From Melieria omissa (Eukaryota; Arthropoda; Insecta; Diptera; Ulidiidae): 64,000 nucleotides of DNA. The notes beneath the pieces were generated by a model. It saw only the letters and a program-made list of their open reading frames with translations. It searched no databases and was not told the origin of the DNA. The translations under genes were made by a program, and so were the position numbers. Position 1 is the first letter of the stretch. Every line of letters begins with the position of its first letter. Location of the stretch: contig OZ020269.1 of assembly GCA_963971225.1 (NCBI GenBank), forward strand, positions 16,377,921-16,441,920, read 5' to 3'. Below are positions 47,080 through 57,546 of this stretch, piece by piece.

Positions 47080-48070
47080 CACTCTATGAACACTAAACAA
47101 CGTACATTTATGAAACCAATTGTTCATCTATTCGATATTTCAAGATGAATTATTGATCCGTACGATATTTCAAACTCAAATATGAACACTTAATTAAAAA
47201 TGTATCGTTCATCTTCAAGATGAATAAGTGATCCATTCGATACTTAAAACTCAAATACTTATAAACACTAAATTACATAAATTTATTAGACCAATCGTAC
47301 ATCTTTTCGATGTTTCAAGATAAATATTGACCTTTTGATATTTCAAACTCAAACATGAGCATTAAATTAATGAAATTAATTCGACCAATCGTTCATCTAT
47401 TCGATGTTTCAAGATAAATAATTGACCTTTTGATATTTCAAACTCAAATATGGGCATTTATTTAATATTTCAAACTCAAATATGAGCATTAAATTAAAAA
47501 ATGTACAATGTTCATCTATTCGATGTTTCAAGATGAATAATTGGTCCATTCGGTATTTCAAACTCAAATATGAGCATTAAGTTAAGAAAATTAATTAGAC
47601 CAATGGTTCATCTATTTGATGTTTCAAGATGAATAATTGACCTTTCGATATTTCAAACTCAAATGTGAACATTGAATTAAATAAATTTATTAGACGAATC
47701 ATTCGTCTATTCGATATTTCAAGATGAATAATTGATTATTTGATGTTTTGTACTCAAATATGAGCAGTGAATAAGATGAATAATTGAAAAATTTATCTTT
47801 TCAATATTACAAACTCAAATATGTACAGTGAATTACATACATTAATGAAACCAACCGTTCATCTATTCGATATTTCAATATGAAAAATGTATCTATTGGA
47901 TAGTTCAAACAAATCAAATATGAACCGTGAGTAACATAAATTTATAAAACCATTCATTCATCTTTTCAATATTTCAAGATGAACATCTGATCTATTCGAT
48001 ATTTCAAACTCAAATACGAAAACTAAGTTACATAAATTTATGCAACCAATCGTTCAAACTCATCTTTTGC
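47080..48070 (+). repeat. Degenerate minisatellite array 7 (about 95-115-bp unit)
   Basis: Nine or so copies share CGTTCATCTATTCGATATTTC, AAGATGAATAATTGA(C/T)C, ATATTTCAAACTCAAATATG and an A/T-rich linker ending TTAGACCAAT. Confidence 0.93.
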
Positions 48071-49730
48071 AAATTCGCAAGCCCATCATTTGCATCTCAA
48101 TTATCACAACGCAATGACCTTTAAGTCAATTCAACAAAACGAAAAACCCAAGCTGTCAAAAGTGACAAATTACAACAGCAATCGCACTCATAGAGATTCT
48201 CCAACCCACGACGAACTGATTTACCCCACAAACTGCCATTGCGTCTGCTCGAGCTTCCGGCTTGAGCCTAACGCAACAACAACAACAACCACAATAGTAG
48301 CAACAATGACGTGGCACTAATTTCAAAAATATTTAATAAATTTCATGCCCGCTCGCCAGTGTTGCCAACCGCCAACATAATCGCCTGTTTCCTGCGTGAG
48401 TTGTCAATTATAAAAGCACCCAGCTACAACAACAACAATTACGACCACACAAAAACACCAACACACTCACTTCCGCCAAGTCAAGTTGTCAAGCAATCGC
48501 CGACATGCAGCAGGCCAATGAAAGCCAAAGGAATCGATCTTGAAGCAAGCGAGTGTCGGCAATTAGGGTGGCCAGCCCAACCGCTTGTCTAAAAGTTTTG
48601 CGTGCGTGCGCAAGCCAAACAAGCAGCAGCAGGAACAACAACAAAAAATGATAAATGATGTTTCAATTAAATGCGTGCATATGAATTTCATAAACAGGCA
48701 GCCAGCCAGTCGGCAATTGGGGGGGGAGGGGGTGGCAGGTGGGCGAAAGTACAAACTTTTTACGGGCGTCGGCCTGGCTGCGTGTTGGCATGGCGCACAC
48801 TTGGCAGGCGTTTTGTTTGCCAAGTACTTAAGCTGTCCGTCAAAAGAAGAAGACTGCGCTTATTGTTGTGATTGAAGTTTTGCTGCCAATTACGTTGTTT
48901 ATTTATTTTTGCTGTTGTTCCATACAACAAATTGTGGCGCTTTTGCAGGTATTTTGTTTATATTTTTGGAATGAAAAATGCTCTCTGACACATTGTTGAT
49001 GCATAATTTTAAAGTCACAAATATCTCATGAGCCGTCCATTTGAATTGGCCATTTCGTAGCTGAAATTTCAATGCAACATTTGGCACTCGCATGCAACTC
49101 GCATGGCCGTCTGTCCGTTTGAGCTTTCATTAAATTAAGCAGCACCGTTTACTAATTTGACTTTGCATGCCCTCTAATGACATGATTTGCCTAATACCCA
49201 ACGCTATAACTGCACACACACACACACACATACACTTGCATATTGGTAGGGATTTAGATGCGCTTAACGCCTACGCCATAACCAAATTCCATTGGTGTGG
49301 CAACGCCGCGACATTTTGCTAATGTGTCGCACATTTTCAGCTCGGCGAGAACAGGAGTCTTGCGGTTGCTGCTGTTTACGTTCAAATTACTACGGTAAAG
49401 GGGCCAAAAGCGCTTATTAATCATCGGAATTAGAAAGTTAAGTCCGCAGCAGCGTTGCATTGCGCCAGCAGTTAGGGGACTTTAGGCGAGATTTTACACA
49501 ACATTGTTGACAATATTGCAAAATGATTTTACATGAGGTTAAACGTTGAATGAGAAATAAATATAACATTACAAAACTTCTGACTACTTACACTTAAGTT
49601 TCTGTTAGGGCTACTTTAAATTTTCGAACTTTTAGTTTCGAAAAAAAATTATTATTATGTTAAAAATTATGTTTTGTTGTTAAAAGCTATTTGTGGGTTA
49701 TTTTAATATTAGAAAATTTTTTTTACACTA
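48071..49730. other. GC-richer non-coding stretch
   Basis: Short open frames on both strands at 48,311-48,875 are not recognised. There is a G-rich GGGGGGAGGGGG tract near 48,720-48,731 and a (CA)n tract near 49,213-49,229. No gene is called. Confidence 0.4.
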
Positions 49731-49995
49731 TTAACCCTTCACCACCTAGCATACGTCTCACAGACCTCCAGGAATTTTTAAGCGTGAATATTTTTACGCC
49801 CGAGCTTCGTATAAATGTGTTAGTTCATGTACCTTTTCCTTGCGCCACTCAGTGCCGCACAACCCCATGTCGCAGTCGGATGTGATCGCGTTTGTCTCTA
49901 GTGAGTAAAAGACTGTTGCTAGGAGTCTAGAAGACCCCTGTTAGGCGGTTACGTGACTTTTTTACATTCGTAAATTTTTATTGTTCTGGTTGATA

Positions 49996-50457
49996 ATGAC
50001 TTTAATTGACGCAAATATACAGCGGTGGTTGGAAGAAGATTTTTCAGACGACGAAAATATACCGAACGATGAATGCAGCGATGTTGCGGCCGATGTACGC
50101 TTTCAATTACAACGTGATATCAGAATGGATATTCAACGCATCCTCCAGAGTAACAATGGAACCACTCCATCAGCAGTTCCATTTTGTAGTAGCGCTGAAG
50201 AAAGGTTAGCAGTGCGTAAGAACTGCTCTATTTGCGACTCGATAAAGAAACGCAAAACACAACAACAACACACTCCTATTTGCCTTGAATGCTCACACAA
50301 ACTGTGTTTTGACTCCCGCGAAAAACTGCAAGTTAAGGTCTTGCAATTTTGTTTAAGTTTTGTTTTTATTGAAAATATTTATTTTTATTTATGTTTTTCC
50401 ATGACTGAATATATAAAAAAGGAACAAAGAAGTACCTACTTTATGTTATTATTATAA
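49996..50457 (+). CDS. piggyBac transposase remnant: N-terminus joined to Cys-rich C-terminus (153 aa)
   Basis: The frame starts at an ATG at 49,996. The first 60 or so residues are acidic (EEDFSDDEN..NDECSD), like piggyBac N-termini. A Ser/Thr/Pro stretch then leads straight into a zinc-binding type tail: CSIC, a basic KKRKT segment, then CLEC and KLCFD, like the C-terminal cysteine-rich DNA-binding domain. The whole catalytic core with its aspartates is missing. After about residue 112 the frame runs into AT-rich sequence, so the true C-terminus may be extended artificially. It might still bind the element's ends, but expression is unknown. Confidence 0.6.
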   Translation: MTLIDANIQRWLEEDFSDDENIPNDECSDVAADVRFQLQRDIRMDIQRILQSNNGTTPSAVPFCSSAEERLAVRKNCSICDSIKKRKTQQQHTPICLECSHKLCFDSREKLQVKVLQFCLSFVFIENIYFYLCFSMTEYIKKEQRSTYFMLLL

Positions 50458-50707
50458 TGGATCTCATTTTCCAAATCTGTTAGTTTGTAAGTATACAATA
50501 AGAAATGTTGACTTCATAAATGAAATTTAAATTGAAAATGTTGATTTTCCTGTGCTTTTCTTATTTTAATAAATAATTTAATATGTTCCTTAACTGATGT
50601 TAATTCAAAACTAAAACGTAATTCACAAAATTTTACAAACGCGAATAATTTTGTGCCGGGGTCTCACAGACGTATGTTAGGTGGCAGTGTGACAATAATA
50701 GGTGCTA

Positions 50708-51999
50708 ACACTTCGTTCAATAATGTGTGTGACTAACTAATTAAAACACATTTTTTTGCCAAAATTCGTTTTTATTCATCAACATAGTCCCCTTTTAGGG
50801 AGATACAATCATTCCAACGCTTTTCCAATCTTTCGATACCGCCTTTGTAGAACGATTTTTCTTTGCCTTCAAAATAGGCGTTAGTTTCGGCGATTACTTC
50901 ATCATTTGAGCCAAATCTCTTACCACGGAGCATCTTTTTGAGGTCTGCGAAGAGCCAGTAGTCGCTGGGGGCCAGATCTGGAGAATACGGGGGATGAGGA
51001 AGCAATTCGAAGCCCAATTCATGCATTTTTGCCATCGTTTTCATCGACTTGTGACACCGTGCATTGTCTTGGTGAAACAAAACTTTTTTCTTCTTCATAT
51101 GGGGCCGCTTAATCGCGATTTCTTCTTTCAAACGTTCCAACAACGCTATATAATAGTCGCTATTGATTGTTTTCCCTTTCTCAAGATAGTCGATGAATAT
51201 TATTCCGTGCACATCCCAAAATACTGACGCCATAACCTTGCCAGCCGATGTTTGTGCCTTTGGACGCTTTGGGCGGCTTTCACCGGTTGCATGCCACTCA
51301 GCAGACTGCCGATTTGACTCTGGAGTGAAATGGTGGATCCATGTTTCATCCATTGTGATGTACCGATGCAAAAACTCCGACTTGTTGCGCGTAAACATGT
51401 CCAAACAGCTCTTTGAATCATCGATTCGTTGTTGTTTTTGCTCCGGTGTGAGCAAACGCGGCACCCATTTCGAAAACACCTTTTTCATAACCAAATGTTC
51501 GTGTATTATGGTGTGTACACTGCCTGCTGATATCTTTAGAATGTCAGCAATCTCCCCCACTTTCACTTTACGGTCGGACATAATGATTTTCAGTGTTTTT
51601 TCAACGTTTTCCGGAATAACAGCGTCATTTGGCCGTCCAGTAGATGGAATCTCATCGGTGTCTGTACGACCACGTTTGAATTCGGCATACCAATAACAAA
51701 TGGTTCTTTTTGATGGAGCAGAGTCCGAATAATGTTTTTCAAGCCATTCCTGGCATTGAACAGTATTTTTTTTCATTAAAAAACAATGATAAATCAGCAC
51801 ACGGAATTGCTTTGAATTCATTTTTTTTGAAAACTCAAAAGTAGTGTCACTTAAAGCACTGTAACTTGTAAACTAATGGTTGGATTGACATATAATTTTG
51901 ACAGTAAGCCTAAAAAGGTTCACAATTTGGAAAAAAATATTGATTTAGTATTAGTGCCGCCATCTATGTGTCAGTCACACACATTATTGAACGAAGTGT
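50708..51999 (-). mobile_element. Complete mariner, irritans subfamily (1,292 bp)
   Basis: Identical 27-bp inverted repeats begin ACACTTCGTTCAATAATG (50,708-50,734 and, inverted, 51,973-51,999), flanked by TA at 50,706-50,707 and 52,000-52,001. The length is standard for mariner. The element lies inside the right terminus of the piggyBac and carries an uninterrupted transposase gene on the minus strand. Confidence 0.95.
50772..51821 (-). CDS. Mariner transposase, intact (349 aa)
   Basis: This cut-and-paste transposase acts on TA sites. The N-terminal half is the double helix-turn-helix region (EFKRGRTDTDE...STGRP, then VGEIADILKISAGSVHTIIH). It is followed by the linker motif WVPRLLTPEQ. The DD34D catalytic triad is complete: the D of TMDETW, the D of FHQDNARCH, and the D of YSPDLAPSDYW, with exactly 34 residues between the last two. 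The conserved ASVFWDVHGIIFIDYL and GKTINSDYY blocks place it near Himar1 (irritans subfamily), and the length equals that of the family. There is no frameshift or stop. The start lies in an A-rich CAAAAAAAATG context about 150 bp inside the upstream terminus. Confidence 0.95.
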   Translation of the reverse strand: MNSKQFRVLIYHCFLMKKNTVQCQEWLEKHYSDSAPSKRTICYWYAEFKRGRTDTDEIPSTGRPNDAVIPENVEKTLKIIMSDRKVKVGEIADILKISAGSVHTIIHEHLVMKKVFSKWVPRLLTPEQKQQRIDDSKSCLDMFTRNKSEFLHRYITMDETWIHHFTPESNRQSAEWHATGESRPKRPKAQTSAGKVMASVFWDVHGIIFIDYLEKGKTINSDYYIALLERLKEEIAIKRPHMKKKKVLFHQDNARCHKSMKTMAKMHELGFELLPHPPYSPDLAPSDYWLFADLKKMLRGKRFGSNDEVIAETNAYFEGKEKSFYKGGIERLEKRWNDCISLKGDYVDE

Positions 52000-52017
52000 T
52001 AGGTGGTTAAGGGTTAA

Positions 52018-52269
52018 TATAAGACGTATAACACCCCGGCTTCTTTTCTTTTAGTGTATGAAAAACATAATTTATCCAAAGGTCTGCAATAAGTATCGCC
52101 TTGTCACATGATGTATACGTCCTTGGCCAATTTGAGTAGATCCTCGTGCTTAATGGTTCACAACGTATTATTCTGTTTGGATTTGTGTTCAAAAATTCAC
52201 CTCGTCCTACTTGCCAAAGCAAGACAACCTGAACAACTGGATTAGTTTCATCCAGACATAGCTTCTAAG
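52018..52269. other. Unassigned spacer
   Basis: Nothing was recognised in this stretch. Confidence 0.35.
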
Positions 52270-52960
52270 TTTCATCATCAACGGGATTTAGCTATGTGAA
52301 GTGAAGCCTGAAGTTCCCATGTCCCTTCGAGAAATGGCCTACAAGTTTCATTCTGAAATTATCATATCCCACAAGTTTTATACAAAAGTTCCCATGCTCC
52401 GTCGAGGCATAGCCTACAAGTTTCACCCTTAAGTTTCAATGTCCCCTCGAGGCATAACCTACAAATTATATTCTGAAGTTCTCATGTCCCGCAGAGACTT
52501 AGCCTACAAGTTTTATACTGAAGTTCCCATGTCCCGCAGAGACTTAGCATACAAGTTTTATACTGAAGTTCCCATGTCCCGCAGAGACTTAGCCAACAAG
52601 TTTTATGCTGAGGTTCCCATGTCCCGCAGAGACTTATCCCACAAGTTTTATACTTAAGTTCTCATGTTCCGTTGAGGCATAGCCTACAAGTTTTATGCTG
52701 AGGTTCCCATGTCCCGCAGAGACTTATCCCACAAGTTTTATACTTAAGTTCTTATGTTCCGTTGAGGCATAGCCTATAAGTTATATACTGAAGTTTCCAT
52801 GTACCGCAGAGACTTAGCCTAGAAGTTTTATACTGAAGTTCCCATTTTCCGTCGAGGCATAGCCTACAAGTTTTATCCTGAAGTTCCCATGTCCCGCAGA
52901 AACTTAGCCTACAAGTTTTATACTAAAGTTCCCACGTTCCGTAGAGGCCGAGACCGAATT
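52270..52960 (+). repeat. Minisatellite array 8 (45-bp unit, about 15 copies)
   Basis: The unit reads GAAGTTCCCATGTCCCGCAG, AGACTTAGCCTACAAG, TTTTATACT. The best-conserved copies are at 52,480-52,660. A longer duplication (52,598-52,680 repeated at 52,688-52,770) shows block expansion. Because 45 is divisible by three, one frame stays open at 52,439-52,657 and would read MSRRDLAYKFYTEVP repeatedly. Flanking copies break that frame, so it is unlikely to be a gene. Confidence 0.95.
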
Positions 52961-53436
52961 CATTCTTTGAATGAATATTCATTCTAAAGAAGATTTAGCC
53001 ATGTGAGGTGCCTGAAGTTCCCATGTGTCATTATAGTAGCATTCAGTCATTTTAGGCTTCTGCGATCTACGAAAAGAACCTTTATGACTTCTCTATCCAA
53101 GGATATTTGAGGATTAGCTTCAGAAGATCTGCAATGGGTCGCCGCTTACCATCTACTCAGATGGAGTGAGTCTGTCCAATTACTGAATATCTGTGTTACA
53201 GATATTCTGGAACTACTGAGACCGACCATAAGTTCAGATCCAAAAAAGTCAGACCATCTCTGGGCCAAGTTAAAACTCGAAAACTCATTCTGCTCATTTC
53301 CAATGTGTCTTTTGACCCATGTTAGAGCCAATATGCAGCCACAAGCTACTCTTTCCAATTTACCAGCTCATTCTTGCGGCAATTTCAAGGTTATTGTTGT
53401 TTGATGCTATCAGAATAGCACCAACTCTGCTAATAA
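52961..53436. other. Unassigned non-coding stretch
   Basis: Nothing was recognised in this stretch. Confidence 0.35.
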
Positions 53437-53643
53437 CACAGTGCAAAAAATTCAAAAAAAATTTCGAATTTTTTATGATGTTTTAAAAGTTTTGGGAAGA
53501 GGCATTAAGCCGCCATCTTTAAATTGCATTTAAAAAAAAACTCGAACATTCCGAAAAAATCCCTTGGCACTTTTTCATCTACTGAGGTCCTCTATCGAAT
53601 GAGATGGGTTTGACCTTGTCCCTTTTTTCAGTGTTGCACTGTG
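53437..53643. mobile_element. Short MITE candidate (207 bp)
   Basis: The ends are CACAGTGCAA (left) and, in reverse complement, CACAGTGCAA (right), followed by diverged A-rich or T-rich sequence. The flanks TAATAA and TAATTA are similar but not identical, so no firm target duplication or superfamily can be given. Confidence 0.45.
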
Positions 53644-55029
53644 TAATTATTCAGTACGTGGAAAGACGAAAATTTATGTATTAATTTTCATGTCCATTAA
53701 AAAAAATTCTATAAATAACTAAGGTTTGACAGAAGTCATAAACAGACAGTCACATGATTAAAAGCCTAAATAGATTCTTCTGCCAATCTCGATCACAAAA
53801 TACAAACCCCAAACAAAAAATAATTGCTTACTTCTGGGCAATACCTCACATTCTTTGAAAGTTCTAGACAGACGGACGGATAGATGGATGAAAGAAGCCA
53901 TTTAAATTTCTCATGTGATACTAATTTTTAATAATCCGCCTCGTTGCTGGCATCACAAGTCCCATACATGAAGAAGAATATTACCTGACATATCCCTTCT
54001 CAGCTAACAATTATTTAATTAAAAAAATCCACCACTAGTTATAATTCAATATTTGCAAATCCTACTAAATAGCTGTCCCCGTATGTACAAAATCTATGTG
54101 TAAACACATCAATACAAACATTCATTGTATGCGTGTAAACAAACACTGGTCAAACTGGTCAACTCAGCAACTCGTCTGTGTGCAAACAACACAAAACAAT
54201 GCTAAATTTTTCTCCATGTGCCCAATTAACGTAATAAAAATTTATTTAACTTGTCTTGATTGCCGATTAGTGACTTTAAGTGTTATTGTTGTTATTATTG
54301 TATTTTGTATTTGTTGCTGCAGCAGCAGCAGCAGCACTTTTATGCCAAATTTCATACAGACAGTGTGTGTGTGTGTTTGTATGTTTGTCTGTATTTGTTT
54401 AGTCGCTTTTATGGCAAACTATCAGCAAGAACAACAATAACAACAACAAACGCTCTACCAACCACTATTGTTATTTGCACACGCCGCCATTAATCAACGA
54501 AACAGGCAAAATGTCAACATGGAACAACAACAGTGAACCTGTAGCACGTCAGCAGCGACTGACTGTCGCTGCCAATCACTGCGGCTGTCAATTTAGCAGC
54601 GGGTGAAATTGGTAAATTGGCGATTTACCGGAAAATAATAAATATATTTAACGTGTGTACAAAGCCGTCAATGGTCGGGCGGCAATCGGTGTGTTTGTGT
54701 GTGTGTGTGAGAGAATTTGTATAGTTCAATGAAACAATCGTTAAAGGGACCAAAGTCACAACAAAATTTATAGGGAAAAATATGTGGAAGTATGAACATA
54801 TCAAAATACGAGTATATGAAAAAAGCTAGAAACCTGAAAAGTGAAAAATGATACTAAAAATATTATAACGAAACTCAGCAGTTATGTCAAAGAGTTTTTC
54901 AAATCATGGGACTTACTGGTAGAAAAGGGTGCAGTTGTTAAACTAAGATTTCTCTTGGTTGGTTGGTGGTTGGCATGCACAGCTTTATTCTAAAACAATA
55001 TATACCAAGCTCACATAGGTCTAAAGGAG
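53644..55029. other. Non-coding stretch
   Basis: No gene was recognised. There is a (GCA)n/(CTG)n tract near 54,315-54,336 and (GT)n tracts near 54,364-54,381 and 54,690-54,708. Open frames there are microsatellite translations. Confidence 0.45.
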
Positions 55030-57340
55030 ATTAAATTGATCTCCTATTGTTAAAAAAATTTAAATTCTTAAACTGTTCTAAACATAAATCAAATTAATTA
55101 TTTGAGTTAAATAATTAATTGTTTTAATCAAGTATGTAATTTATTGTCTTTAATTAATCTGCTAATAAATTATAAAAAAATAATTGAAAATTCAAATTTA
55201 ATTTACTTTACTTACTTAAACAATAAAATCATGTAATTAGTTATTTGTTATTAATATATGTTTTATTTAAAATATTATTAATATTTCAATTAATTGATCA
55301 AAATAATTATAAAAATAATTCAAATGTTAACTCTACTAATTTATTACAGCTAATTTTATCAACTATTATGTTAATTAAAGTAAAATAGTTCAATTAAAAT
55401 ACTTTGAATTAATTGATTTTGTAATTAATTAGTTTTTGCAATGAATTATTTTTAGTTGCCTGTAAATAATTGATTTTTAATTAAGTGTTATTTAATTAAC
55501 AATTATTAGAAAATATTTGAATTGAACTTATTTACTTGAATTTGTGAATCAAACTGAATTTGTTTATATTTTTTTCATTATTGATAAATTATTTAATAAA
55601 TTATTTAATTATTTATTACTTATTGTTGAATTCATTTACTTTTTTTCTAATATTTTTTTTAATTGGAATTATATAAATATAATTGAAATTATTTTAAAGT
55701 ATTAAATATTTGATTATTTTAATTAAATGTAATTTAAATTATCGTTAGTTTAGAACTAATGATTTAATCAAAGTTTTTATTAATTTACTGAAATAATTAA
55801 TTGAATTCATTTGCATTGCATTCATTAATCCAACTTAATTAATTTATATTTTACAAGTAAATAAAGTTCAATTAGAATATTTTCAATTAACTGATTTTGT
55901 CATTTATTAGTTTTACAATTAATTATTTTTAGTCGCCTGTAAATTATTCATTTTTAATTAAGTGTTAATTAATTCATGACTTAAAGAAACTATTTTAATT
56001 GAACTTAATTACTTGAATTTATGAATCCAACTTAATTAATTTATATTATTTTAGTTATTGATTAATTATTTAATTAATTATTTATTCATTATTGTTTAAT
56101 TCATTTACTTTATTTTATTGGTATTTAAATTATCGGTTGTTTAGGACTAATCGAATTAATTGATTTAATATTTTTACTTAATTTATTAAATTTATTAATT
56201 ATTTTTTTATTAAAAATTTAAAGTTATATAATGATGTAATCAAAGTTTTTATTAAGTTACTGAAATAATTAATTGAATAATTGAATAATGCATGCATTGC
56301 ATGCATTAATCCAACATAATTGATTTATATTTTATAAGTAAATAAAGTTCAATTAGAATATTTTCAATTAACTGATTTTGTCATTTATTAGTTTTATAAT
56401 TAATTATTTTTAGTCGCCTGTAAATTATTCATTTTTAATTAAGAGTTAATTAATTCATGATTTAAAGAAACTATTTTAATTGAACTTATTTACTTGAATT
56501 TATGAATCAAACTTTTTTTATTTTCATTTCATTACTGATTAATTATTTAATTATTTATTAATTTCTGTAATTCATTTACTTTTTTTAATAATTTTTTTTG
56601 TTCGTGTTAATATTTTTACTTTATTTATGAAATTTATTCATTTATTTAATTATTAAAAATTTCAACTCAAATAATGATTTAATCAAAGTTTTTATTAAGT
56701 TACTGAAATAATGAATTGAATTCATTAATCCAACTTAATTAATTTATATTTTACAAGTAAATAAAATTCAATTCAATATTTTGAGCTAACCGATTTTGTA
56801 ATTTATTAGTTTTGCAATTAATTATTTTTAGTCGCCTGTAAATTATTCATTTTTAATTAAGTGTTAATTAATTTATGATTTAAAGAAACTATTTTAAATG
56901 AACTTATTTACTTGAATTTATGAATCCAACTTAATTTATTTATATTCTTTTAATTATTGATTAATTATTTAATGATTTAATTAATTATTTAATTATTTAT
57001 TAATTTATGTTCAATTCATTAACATTTTTTTAATAATTTATTTTATTGGTATTGAAATTATCGTTTGTTTTGAATTAATTGATTTAATATTTTTACTTAA
57101 TTGATTAAATTTATTAAATAATTAATTTATTAAAAATGTTAACTTAAATAATGTTTTAATCAAAGTTTTCATGAATTCACTGAATTAACTGAATTAATTT
57201 TGAACTTTTAAATTTTTTAATAATTTACTTAATTAATTAATTTAATTCATTACTAGTTTTTAGTTTAGTGAAAAGTTTATTAAATCATTCTTTGTTTAGT
57301 TTTTAAATTAATTAACGAATTTTAAATCCAAAAATTGTAA
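55030..57340 (+). repeat. AT-rich block with about 420-480-bp tandem period
   Basis: About 2.3 kb of strongly A/T sequence, dense in TTAATTAA and AATTAATT. The rare GC-containing landmark (G)T(C/T)GCCTGTAAAT recurs at about 55,456, 55,933, 56,414 and 56,832 (spacings of 477, 481 and 418). Each is followed by TTTTTAATTAAGTGTTA-like sequence and preceded by GATTTTGT(C/A)ATTTATTAGTTTT. There is no coding capacity. It may act as a matrix-attachment or replication-prone region, which is inference. Confidence 0.88.
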
Positions 57341-57393
57341 TTGAATAAATTTCATTGAACTTGAAGTTTTAAAATTCATTTTATACTCGTATG

Positions 57394-57538
57394 CAGTGGC
57401 ATACGCAATAGGGGAGTTTTGGAGTTCTAACCCCAAAAATATTTGTTTACAAAAATGTTGGGTGGCGAATATAGTTTCAAACGATATTGCAAAAGTTGTA
57501 TACAGCATCCCCAAAATGAAATTCTGTGTGCGCCACTG
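57394..57538. mobile_element. hAT MITE (145 bp)
   Basis: The ends are CAGTGGCATACGCA (left) and, in reverse complement, CAGTGGCGCACACA (right). The flanking 8-bp repeats CTCGTATG (57,386-57,393) and CTCGTATA (57,539-57,546) differ at one base. The structure fits a short hAT MITE related in end sequence to the one at 25.7 kb. Confidence 0.75.
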
Positions 57539-57546
57539 CTCGTATA

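Larger units (their letters stand above)
49735..52013 (+). mobile_element. Internally deleted piggyBac, split by a nested mariner
   Basis: TTAA duplications lie at 49,731-49,734 and 52,014-52,017. The left end is CCCTTCACCACCTA. The right end (reverse complement) is CCCTTAACCACCTA. An inner repeat CCACCTA(G/A)CATACGTCT follows directly at the left end. At the right end it lies about 18 bp further in, so the ends are asymmetric, as in known piggyBacs. A mariner (50,708-51,999) sits between the right terminal and inner repeats. Without it the element is about 985 bp. Confidence 0.88.

Noticed and set aside
51193..51696. 167-codon plus-strand frame
   Set aside because: It is antisense to the intact mariner transposase.
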